DNA of 64,000 nucleotides from Diphasiastrum complanatum (Eukaryota > Streptophyta > Lycopodiopsida > Lycopodiales > Lycopodiaceae), in assembly GCA_029204225.1 (NCBI GenBank), contig CM055106.1, positions 45,083,313-45,147,312 of the forward strand. Reading direction: 5' to 3'. Position numbers and translations under genes: made by a program. The notes under the pieces are model-generated. The model was not told the DNA's origin and did not search any database. It saw only the letters and a list, made by a program, of their open reading frames with translations. Shown here in pieces: positions 56,712 through 64,000 of this stretch (within the stretch, counting starts at the first letter, position 1; every line of letters begins with the position of its first letter).

Positions 56712-57805
56712 ATGAATCTGTTACACTTGATGGTCACCATTGGCATTATGTTCGGTGATCGTCAACCCATCTCCCATCGTCACACCAAAACCCTGATCAA
56801 ACCGTTCGTCACCCAAATCGCACTAGAAATTCCAATCCAGAATAACAATGGTTACCTGATAGATGCTATCACAGAACCCGTCATTCAGACGGCTACGCAT
56901 CTATCGAATAACTTTCTGGTTATTTCAACATTTCGCAAGGACAGTATCCAGTCTAAGCTGCTGAGTCAGATAGTGGAATCCTTTCTGGAATTCTCTGGCC
57001 CCTCAATTGAAACATACGACTGGCATAGTTTTCTTATTTGTGAACTAACCAGCTCCATCAAACCCAACAACCGCGAGCGTATTGCAGCAGGCCCCCTGTT
57101 GTGTAACTTTGCCTGCGCACTTCTCGAGGCGAAAGTGCGCGGTTTTCAACGCTCATCCCTTTTGTCCACCCAAGTGCCACACACTAACCTTTATCCGCCA
57201 TCCCAAGCATCCACCTCCTCCCAACCTGTAGTTATTAACAAAACAGCCAGCAAACAAATGCGTGGCGCTGCTTCTACATCCTCATCTCCACCTGTTATCC
57301 AAAGATGTGCCTCCATACCACACTAACCACTCCATCAACCACTGCCACTTCTTCTTCCGTGCAATCCCCCACTCCGATCTCTGTTGTCGTCACCTCTCTT
57401 CATGTTTCATCCACAACTGTTTCTGTGTCTATCCCCATTTTCTCTGTTGATACCACTCCTATCTCTGTTCCATTATCCACTACTCCATCCATCACCATCG
57501 CATCCTCTATCACTCTTGTCGCCACCGTTGCTTCCATTCCATTCAATCCTTCTGATTCTCAATTGTCTCCAAACACTCTGGCGTGGATGCAAGTCATCAA
57601 TTTTTCACCCCCACGTCAGACACTTTCTGCTCCATCCTCACCTTCTTCCATACTCCACACCACCCTTCAGTTCTCCTCTGTTCCTCCCATCTTCTCGTTC
57701 GGACAAACCGTCCTCACCCATGTTTCCACAGTTGCTTCTCAAATCCCACCTGCTTCACCAACAAAGATTGCCCTTTGTTGGCGAGGGCAACCAACCGTTG
57801 TCTGA
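56712..57805 (+). pseudogene. family A post-integrase extra ORF
   Basis: An ATG at 56,712 opens 204 codons: HTKTLIKPFV, NNGYLIDAITEPVIQTATHL, SQIVESFLEFSGPSIETYDW. These match 40,640-40,900 (NDGYLLEAITEPSIHVAAQL, EPYNWF). After a frame change at about 57,300 a Ser/Thr/Pro-rich stretch runs to 57,805. The coiled-coil half seen at 41.2-42.2 kb is absent, because copia E sequence takes over at about 57,830-57,890. Its position directly behind integrase shows that the ORF belongs to family A. Function unknown. Confidence 0.72.
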
Positions 57806-57889
57806 TGACGCATTTGTCCAAACAGTTTTCGTACCATCGCCAAATCGGGTTGATCCTACCGCCCCAGATGGCATCAGGTCCAATGAGAA

Positions 57890-58577
57890 CTTGATAGAAT
57901 ACCCTTATCAATCGATACTAGGATCTCTCATGTACGCAATGGTCTGTACAAGACTAGATATCTCTTTTGTTGTTAGCTCACTCAACCAATACATGGCTAA
58001 TCCTAGAATTACCCATTGGAAGGCTCTTATTCGAGTCATGAGATATATTTGAGCTACCATGGACCAGTGCATCTGCTATGGAGATTTCAGTAACGACAAT
58101 CTTCATCAGCTCAGTGGTTATTCTGATGCAGACAATCGTAAGTCCACCTCTGGATTTACATTCTTCTTCAACAGCGGTCCTATTTCATAAATTAGTCGTA
58201 AGCAAACCTCTTTCGCACTTTCTTCTACTGAAGCAGAATACATTGCTGCTTCTCAATCTATTAAGGAAGCGTTTTGGTTGAGAAATTTGTTGTCATACAT
58301 CAATCTGTATCAGTACAACCCTACAATTTTATTTTGTGATAACCAAAGTGCTATTGCCTTATCGGCCAACCCTAGATTTCATTCTAGGAGTAAGCACATT
58401 GAGATCAGATATCACTACATCAGGGGCAAGGTTCTCAATAGAGAGGTAAGCTTAACGTACTGCAGAACGCATGACATGGTTGCAGACATTCTCATGAAAG
58501 CACTCAGTGTTAATGCACACAACAAATTTTGTGCATTGCTCAGTCTGAAGATCAAGGCATTCACGGATCCAGATTAA
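57890..58577 (+). pseudogene. copia E reverse transcriptase end and RNase H
   Basis: 5'-truncated Ty1/copia pol: NLIEYPYQSILGSLMYAMVC (57,892), YMANPRITHWKALIRVMRYI followed by a stop (58,052), SSTEAEYIAASQSIKEAFWL (58,222), FCDNQSAIALSANPRFHSRS (58,335), and the end with THDMVADILMKALS (58,466) and a stop at 58,577. It is close to copia B RNase H (19,040-19,624) in sequence and LTR start, so it is the same family in the other orientation. Confidence 0.9.
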
Positions 58578-58584
58578 GGGGGGG
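58575..58584 (+). other. copia E polypurine tract
   Basis: AAGGGGGGGG lies directly before TGTTGGATTT. Confidence 0.88.
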
Positions 58585-59424
58585 TGTTGGATTTATTCTC
58601 TCTACTCTCCTAAATCCAATTTTAATCTACCTCCATTCATGCTACATATTTACTAACGTTGTCACGCAGTCTGCATATTTACACGCAAATTTGCACAGGC
58701 GAAGAAAAGACGAAAGAATCACGACATTTTTTTTTTATACACACATTATGGTGACAGACGAAAAGGGGACACTATCTTACAGAATGCCAAAGGTGCCCTA
58801 AAAGCAAAGGCACTCTGTAAATCTAATCCTAAGACTATTCATAAGAGTGACGCACTTTGCGCATCATCATCACCAACATTCACTTTAGCACTGACTGACG
58901 TCGCACCCTTTTCACGCTCACCCCATGCAACTGCGCTAATTGACTGGACTACGATTGCAGCCACCCACAATCTCCTACAATAGCACATCCACTATGTACT
59001 TTATACATCTGCACACCTGTAATATTATGTATATATGTTGGATACCATTTGTGTATTCAAATGGATGAAAAAGACGAGGTTGATGATGAGAAGATGAAGT
59101 GTATGTAAATTAGCATCAGAAGCTTATCAGAAAGAGAGACGAAGTGGATGCCTTGTGCATTGATCCTTGATTGTCAGCAATAAGGTTTTATTCCTTTACA
59201 GATTGTATAAGCTTCGTAGGGCACGCGGTTTCGTTAGCTATTGTCTTGTGCTCTACCGCATTATTGACATGTATACATGATATACTTAATCAGATACAGT
59301 TCTTTGTTCTACGTTCAGATCTATGTCAATATTGCTATGCTTATCATTCATTCTGTCTGATCTTTCTAGTTGTTCTTTTTGGTAATAGACGACTAACAAT
59401 TTGTCTTGTCTTTCGCAAATCTTG
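58585..59424 (+). repeat. copia E 3' LTR and flank (right end not resolved)
   Basis: Starts TGTTGGATTTATTCTCTC right after the polypurine tract. No coding signal. GTATATATGTTGG at about 59,029 may be a TATA box. It runs up to, and was probably interrupted by, the family N insertion at 59,425. Confidence 0.6.
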
Positions 59425-60255
59425 TGAAAAATGCAAAAATAAGCTTGGTAGAGGCCAAAAATCTTGTATATAGATAAACACACATGTGTGGAGCCTGTTC
59501 CCACGTGTGAAACTAGTGTACTTGTCATGTACCATAATCATATAGGATGTACATATGATTTAATTCAAGTTCTAGTGGCTAAAAAGGCCAAAAACTAGTT
59601 TTCTAGACATATGACACATGCCACCAATCTATTGATTGCATGAGCCACATCCTTTGGTTAGGTGTCATATCCCATGTGTAGAGGACAGCTCACACATGTG
59701 GAATAAGGTGAATTAGGCGAATTTTGAGTTCTAGAAGATTTCCAAGTAGATCTCCATATAGAAGGAAAATAAACCAAAAGTGCTCAAAATAGAAGGTTTT
59801 GTCCAAGTGTCAGTTTTGCATGATGAATCATCATATGAAAAAGCACCTTCACACATGTGGGATCGGAGGGATGATTAGTACCACGAGCTCCCACTTATTG
59901 TATATATAGAGCCACATTTGGCCATAATCAGTGTGAGACACCAATCTTGGTTTTGGAAGCAGTTTTGAGTGATTCTCTCCATTTGTCTACATTTGTTTTG
60001 ATTGTTTTGAGGTTCTATCAATGTTTACTTGATTTTCAGGTTGGATTCCGTACTCAGACAGTGTTTCACACGTGTGAAACCAGAAAGTACACTTACCTTC
60101 AATTAATGATTGTTCTTGTTAGGATTTTGTGTCTAGAATTGATCTAGATTGATCTTAATCTGAAGTAGATTGATAGATCAAGTAATCTGACAACCAATCC
60201 CTCTTGAGGATCAGATTAGGATCCACTCTTGGTCCTTTTTGTATTTTTTTCCACA
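59425..60255 (+). repeat. 5' LTR of family N copy 2
   Basis: 831 bp, TGAAAAATGC to TTTTTTCCACA. TATA box TATATATAGA is at 59,901-59,910. CACRTGTG words lie at 59,479-59,490, 59,500-59,509, 59,691-59,700 and 59,850-59,859, with the perfect palindrome at 60,063-60,080. Confidence 0.9.
60063..60080. promoter_or_regulatory. 18-bp perfect palindrome with G-box core
   Basis: GTTTCACACGTGTGAAAC is its own reverse complement and contains CACGTG, the plant bHLH/bZIP G-box. It lies about 160 bp downstream of the TATA box, inside the LTR. Confidence 0.75.
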
Positions 60256-60268
60256 TGGTATCAGAGCC
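60256..60268 (+). other. primer-binding site of family N copy 2
   Basis: TGGTATCAGAGCC directly abuts the LTR end. Confidence 0.92.
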
Positions 60269-61863
60269 TAGTACCAGAGGTTTTGTTGAAATTGATAGGG
60301 TTAATCCAAACCAAAGCCAAAATTAGCAGTTTTTTGGAAACTAGTCAAATTCTGGGTAGCGAGTTGGATTTGATAGATATTCTCAAATTTTTTGGACCAC
60401 AACTTGTTGTGGGCTGTAGGAACTCTTTTCACACGTGTGAGTCCGTACAGCTCCGCTTTTGATTGAGAAATTTCAAAAATTTGTAGAATTTGACTCACAT
60501 ACCCAATTTGAGTGATTTTTGGTGCAAAATCAAGCATTTTCTATAGTGAATCTAATCCCTTGATTAGTTCTTGGATTAGATCAGCCAGAAAATTAAAATT
60601 GAAGCTTGAATTAGGTGCATTAATTGATCTTCTCTGATTTTTTGAGTGTATGTTGAAGTTGAGAGAGATTTTGCCAAAAATCATAGATTAAGGAGTGATA
60701 TGCAAGGTGAGAGGATGAATTCCATTGTACCATCACTCTAGATTTGTTCAAGAGTGATAGGGTCAAGTTTCGAAGCATCAATTTGCTAGAAAACATCCTT
60801 GGATCTGTCCTCCAAGTGAAACCTTTGAGAGTTTCTAGTGCATATAGAGCATCTATGCAAATCTTTTGTAGAATTTTACATAGATTGGCTTCAATTGAAA
60901 GTTCTAGAAAAGAGATTGAGATCCAAGTCACATTATTCAATCCTACTCAATTTGTTTGAGTGTTTGTGAGGTTTTAAAAGAGTCATTAAGGTGTCTATGG
61001 CAAATGTGTAGAGAGAGATCCAATTTTCTAAGAATTCCTTCCTTTGTAGAGGGCAAGATCTAGAAGCTCATTTTGTGTTGTTATTGGTGGAGAGTTTGTC
61101 TCTTCCTAAGTGATCAAATCTTTCTAAGTGGCATTAGCTCTTTGAAGCACAATATCTTAGTGAGAAGAATCACAACTTTTGATTTTGAATTTCATTCCAA
61201 GTCTTAAAAGGTAGAGTAATTGGTGGAATCCAATAGGAGTGATTGAATTCAATTTGTTGAGCAAAAATTGACATAGTATGTATGAAACTCAAATTAGTTC
61301 TATTCAACTTTCTTTGTGAAAGTGTGAGGGTCAATTTGTGATCCCATTGGATGTCTAGAATGAGGAGGAGTCCATATTTGAGTATTCATGCATGGTTGAG
61401 ATCTTTGTGAATCTCTAGTTGTCTAAATTTTTTAAGCTTTGTGAAAAATTGATGGTATGGTTTGTTGTCAAATCAAATCAAATTCATTCTAAATCTCAAG
61501 AGTGAGATTATTTGGATCAAGAGTGATTCCAAAAGAAGTGATTAAGTTTGATTTTCATGTGTTTGAAACAAAACCCATCTTTTGTTCAAGAATCTCAAGT
61601 GTTGAGAGAACTAGTCAAGTGAAAAGGAAAATCTAGGTGTCAAATCTTTTCATATCCATTTCAATTTTCAAAAGAAAGAGTCATTGGTATTTGATGAGTC
61701 CAATAGGAGATTGGATCTGATTTCTTTTGTGATTTGATTCAAAGATTGTGTGCTTTTGTCTTAGTGATCAAAGCAAAGTTTCCAAGTGACTAGTCATTAG
61801 TGTGAAAATTGATTCTTAGGTTTGTGAGTTAGATCTTTTGTAGATCCTACTAGATTGTTGAAG
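60269..61863 (+). other. non-coding leader of family N copy 2
   Basis: 1.6 kb conserved with 5,465-7,390 in reverse orientation and without a sustained frame. It contains a CACACGTGTG word at 60,430-60,439, outside the LTR. Conservation of a leader this long without coding suggests an RNA function (inference). Confidence 0.7.
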
Positions 61864-62340
61864 ATGTTCAAATCTAGTCTCTTGAGAGTCACAAATTACA
61901 TTTGTAGAATCATATCACAGGTTTTTATTCACATAGCATCAATAGGTGGCATCCTATTGAAGGAAAGAAAGGATCCTAAGTGCAACCTTTGTGGCAAGGA
62001 AGGATATTTTTTTTACAAAAACAAGACCAATCCATCCAAGAAGAACCAAAGCAACGGGGCCGAGGAGAAGGATGGAGCTTCAAGTTCTAAATGCAAATAC
62101 AAGAAGGACAAGTCCAAGGAAAGGTGTTTCCTTTGTGGAAAGGTGAACGAGGCTTGGAGTCTCACAAGGACTTGCAAGATTTGTCTCAAGAGTCCATCAC
62201 AACACATGTCAAATCTTTTGAAATTTTTCATTTGGAGTGCATTGTTTGGTTCAAGATTCAAAGATAGATGTCACTTTCATGAAAGTAACTTTGATTTATT
62301 TTATGTCCTTGGAAAGTATTTTGCTTGGAACTTTAGATAA
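61864..62340 (+). pseudogene. family N protein, zinc-knuckle head
   Basis: The first ATG is at 61,864. The frame has SLLRVTNYI, a knuckle-like CNLCGKEGYFF in which the last residues (including Cys) are deleted relative to copy 1 (CNLCGKGGYFFSRC), a Lys/Ser-rich stretch with KKNQSNGAEEKDGASSSKCK, and the finger CFLCGKVNEAWSLTRTCKIC (CX2C-X12-CX2C). A one-base loss near 62,190 relative to copy 1 puts the following codons out of frame with the main ORF. The two frames overlap by about 100 bp. The head resembles a gag nucleocapsid knuckle with Tyr where His is usual. RNA binding is therefore likely but unproven. Confidence 0.75.
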
Positions 62341-63754
62341 GTTCAAACTTATTGTTATTATCCAAGAGAAATCAATCAAGAATAAGGAGCAATCACAAAA
62401 TGAAAATAGTTTCATTTATGCTCTCATGTCAACTTATGATGGACCATTTTGCTTTGAAGAGATTTTTGTATCTCAAAGGTGGACTAAGACAATACTAGTT
62501 GAGTGTGATGCCTTAAAAGATAGCAAAATATGTTTTCCTTGTAAGCTTACATTAGTTATGAAGTCAAGGAAATGGAAATATCTTCATAATGTAGGATCTT
62601 TTGGTTTCAATAAGTTCATGAATGATGTGTTCATTCATAAAGATGAAAATTGTAAGTTTTCAATCTTAAAGGCAAGTTGTAAACTTCTTATGAGAATAAG
62701 TGAAGCATCCAAAGTGGACGCTTATATCCATAAGCAAGTAGTTAGCCTTATTGAGATGGAAATGCCTTTTGATTTCAATATTAGAAAAATCATGCCAAGT
62801 TCTGGTGATTTTTGGACTTATGTTTCTAGCATAAGTAATTTTGATAATCATAGGAAGTGCATATTGTGTGGTCATAGTTTTTGTGATCATTATGAGACAT
62901 GGAGGTCTCGGATTTCCATCAAGAAGGAGCGCCATGAAGAGGATCTTAAAGAATCATCTCAAGGTTCAAGTGTGCCAAGGATTGAGGAGGAGAGACCTTC
63001 TCAAGTTGTGATTCCAAAAAGAAACTCAAGAAATATGGTTGATTCCATGTGGCTCACATTTCAAGGGAAAGAGGATAATATCTCATGTGGTATACATCTC
63101 ATACTTACTTCTCTTATGTCATTTGATAAATCAATTTGCTTTAGTGAGATCATTGCATCTCAAAATTGCAATAAAGCCATACTAGTTGAGTATGAAGTCT
63201 CTCTTGAGAACATAGATGATGTTCTTAAAAGGTTGAAATTGATTTTAAATCAATTAGAAAGCAAATGGTTATTTCATCAAATGTATGCTCTTGAGTCATG
63301 TAAGAGCAAAAGTGATTTGTTCACTCATAGTTTGAAATTTTGTATTGAGGCAAATTGTAAACTCTTTATGAGAGTAAGTGAATCATCTTCTAAAGACACT
63401 TATCTCCATAATGAAGTATTTAGCCTCATTGGATCTAAGATTAGCATGGTAAACAAGCATGAGGATATGATGCAAACACTTTGTTATTATAGCATGCATA
63501 GTCTTGCCAATTTGGATAAGTCTAATTCTCTAGATCATGGTAACATGATGTTAGATCTCTGTGATCCTAATAAGTCAAGAAGAAATCTTTATTTTCTCAT
63601 GGAGAAGCATGCACATGAAGAAGGAGAAAGCCTCAAAGTCAAGCATCTACATGAGATTTGGAAGGAATCAATTTTGAAGATGCTAGGATGGTGCAAAGCT
63701 CTCAAGTTCATCAAAGATGTCAACATCAAAGAAGCACTATCATGGATATGGTGA
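62237..63754 (+). CDS. family N protein with tandem-duplicated novel domain
   Basis: An open frame of 505 codons (first ATG at 62,279). I do not recognise the family. It contains two related domains. Residues ~58-235 have FCFEEIFVSQ, KTILVE, ASCKLLMRISEASKVDAYIH and YVSSISNFDNHRKCILCGHS; residues ~287-462 have ICFSEIIASQ, KAILVE, ANCKLFMRVSESSSKDTYLH and YSMHSLANLDKSNSLDHG. A Ser/Glu-rich linker (residues ~236-256) joins them. The first domain also has a CX2CGHXXCXH cluster (residues 208-218) that may bind metal; the second domain has lost it. No membrane segment, signal peptide, protease, RT or integrase motif is seen. It is probably the C-terminal part of one protein with the zinc-knuckle head upstream. 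Confidence 0.8.
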   Translation: MHCLVQDSKIDVTFMKVTLIYFMSLESILLGTLDKFKLIVIIQEKSIKNKEQSQNENSFIYALMSTYDGPFCFEEIFVSQRWTKTILVECDALKDSKICFPCKLTLVMKSRKWKYLHNVGSFGFNKFMNDVFIHKDENCKFSILKASCKLLMRISEASKVDAYIHKQVVSLIEMEMPFDFNIRKIMPSSGDFWTYVSSISNFDNHRKCILCGHSFCDHYETWRSRISIKKERHEEDLKESSQGSSVPRIEEERPSQVVIPKRNSRNMVDSMWLTFQGKEDNISCGIHLILTSLMSFDKSICFSEIIASQNCNKAILVEYEVSLENIDDVLKRLKLILNQLESKWLFHQMYALESCKSKSDLFTHSLKFCIEANCKLFMRVSESSSKDTYLHNEVFSLIGSKISMVNKHEDMMQTLCYYSMHSLANLDKSNSLDHGNMMLDLCDPNKSRRNLYFLMEKHAHEEGESLKVKHLHEIWKESILKMLGWCKALKFIKDVNIKEALSWIW

Positions 63755-63800
63755 TTTCAGATCAACATCAAGCTCATTGGCTGATCTTCACACCTTTTGA

Positions 63801-64000
63801 ACCACGAGCTCCCACTTATTGTATATATAGAGCCACATTTGGCCATAATCAGTGTGAGACACCAATCTTGGTTTTGGAAGCAGTTTTGAGTGATTCTCTC
63901 CATTTGTCTACATTTGTTTTGATTGTTTTGAGGTTCTATCAATGTGTACTTGATTTTCAGGTTGGACTCCGTACTCAGATAGTGTTGCACACGTGTGAAA
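63801..64000 (+). repeat. 3' LTR remnant of family N copy 2
   Basis: From 63,801 the sequence equals 59,880-60,079 of the 5' LTR with a few changes (CCACGAGCTCCCAC, TATATATAGA, CACACGTGTGAAA). The LTR start is missing, and the window ends inside it. Confidence 0.88.

Larger units (their letters stand above)
59425..64000 (+). mobile_element. family N non-autonomous LTR retroelement, copy 2 (3' end cut by window)
   Basis: Plus-strand copy with 5' LTR, primer-binding site, 1.6-kb non-coding leader and one long protein gene, then a direct jump into the middle of the 3' LTR. Compared with copy 1 it lacks the last ~90 bp of internal sequence, the polypurine tract and the first ~455 bp of the 3' LTR. 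No pol domain is encoded. The preceding 5 bp are TCTTG; the right target duplication is outside the window. Confidence 0.88.

Noticed and set aside
57305-57805. Ser/Thr/Pro-rich frame as a cell-wall or mucin-like gene
   Set aside because: It continues the family A extra ORF after a frameshift and has no signal peptide; a second open frame overlaps it because of the composition.
60256-60268. TGGTATCAGAGCC words as parts of tRNA genes
   Set aside because: They sit exactly beside LTR ends and are primer-binding sites; no cloverleaf surrounds them.
62237-62340. Programmed ribosomal frameshift between the two family N frames
   Set aside because: The two copies have different single-base changes at the junction, which fits independent decay better than a conserved slippery site.
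62666-62935. Antisense frame within the family N gene
   Set aside because: It mirrors the coding strand (a matching antisense frame occurs in copy 1), has no start context and no motif.

Overview
The window looks like repeat-rich nuclear DNA of a land plant. It is AT-rich and most of its recognisable content is nested, broken LTR retrotransposons. The one clearly intact host gene encodes cytosolic ribosomal protein eL24, which has a typical plant C-terminus. The primer-binding sites, the plant-type chromovirus and the telo-box/site II promoter of the eL24 gene all point to a plant. I cannot name the species; a large-genome plant, possibly not a flowering plant, is a low-confidence guess.

Layout: 1-2,260 holds a broken Ty3/gypsy gag (family A, Tat/Athila-like) behind LTR/leader sequence. 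2,620-8,156 is a complete minus-strand non-autonomous LTR element (family N, copy 1) with a TTGTA target duplication. 8,568-11,130 is a minus-strand family A copy, followed by a degraded acidic gag-like region (11,207-13,028) and a GA-rich minisatellite. 14,164-15,238 is a plus-strand copia fragment. 15,379-17,506 carries two spliced-gene-like remnants lying directly behind a retroelement primer-binding site at 17,560. 17,587-22,010 is LTR sequence plus a minus-strand copia pol (B). 22,740-24,512 is another family A copy. 24,736-28,890 is largely uninterpreted. 28,893-40,130 is a minus-strand copia (C) split by a nearly complete chromovirus (D, 30,756-37,442) and by a short inverted copia filler. 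40,244-43,400 is the 3' part of a family A-like element (extra ORF, polypurine tract, LTR). 44,320-44,800 is a diverged family N LTR. 44,800-49,700 is unassigned. 49,993-50,660 is the eL24 gene and promoter. 52,460-57,800 is the longest family A copy. 57,890-59,424 is the 3' end of a copia (E) with its LTR. 59,425-64,000 is plus-strand family N copy 2, cut by the window edge.

The most interesting object is family N. Two copies, inverted relative to each other, share LTRs full of CACRTGTG palindromes, a tRNA-Met-type primer-binding site, a 1.5-2 kb non-coding leader, and one long protein with no protease, reverse transcriptase or integrase. That protein starts with a gag-like zinc knuckle (His replaced by Tyr) and a CX2C-X12-CX2C finger. 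A domain I do not recognise then follows twice in tandem. I read it as a non-autonomous retroelement that keeps a gag-nucleocapsid-like head fused to a duplicated novel domain. It would have to be mobilised by the pol of another element.

Second in interest is an extra coiled-coil-bearing ORF behind integrase in family A, present at 40 kb and 57 kb. All coordinates and alignments were made by eye.
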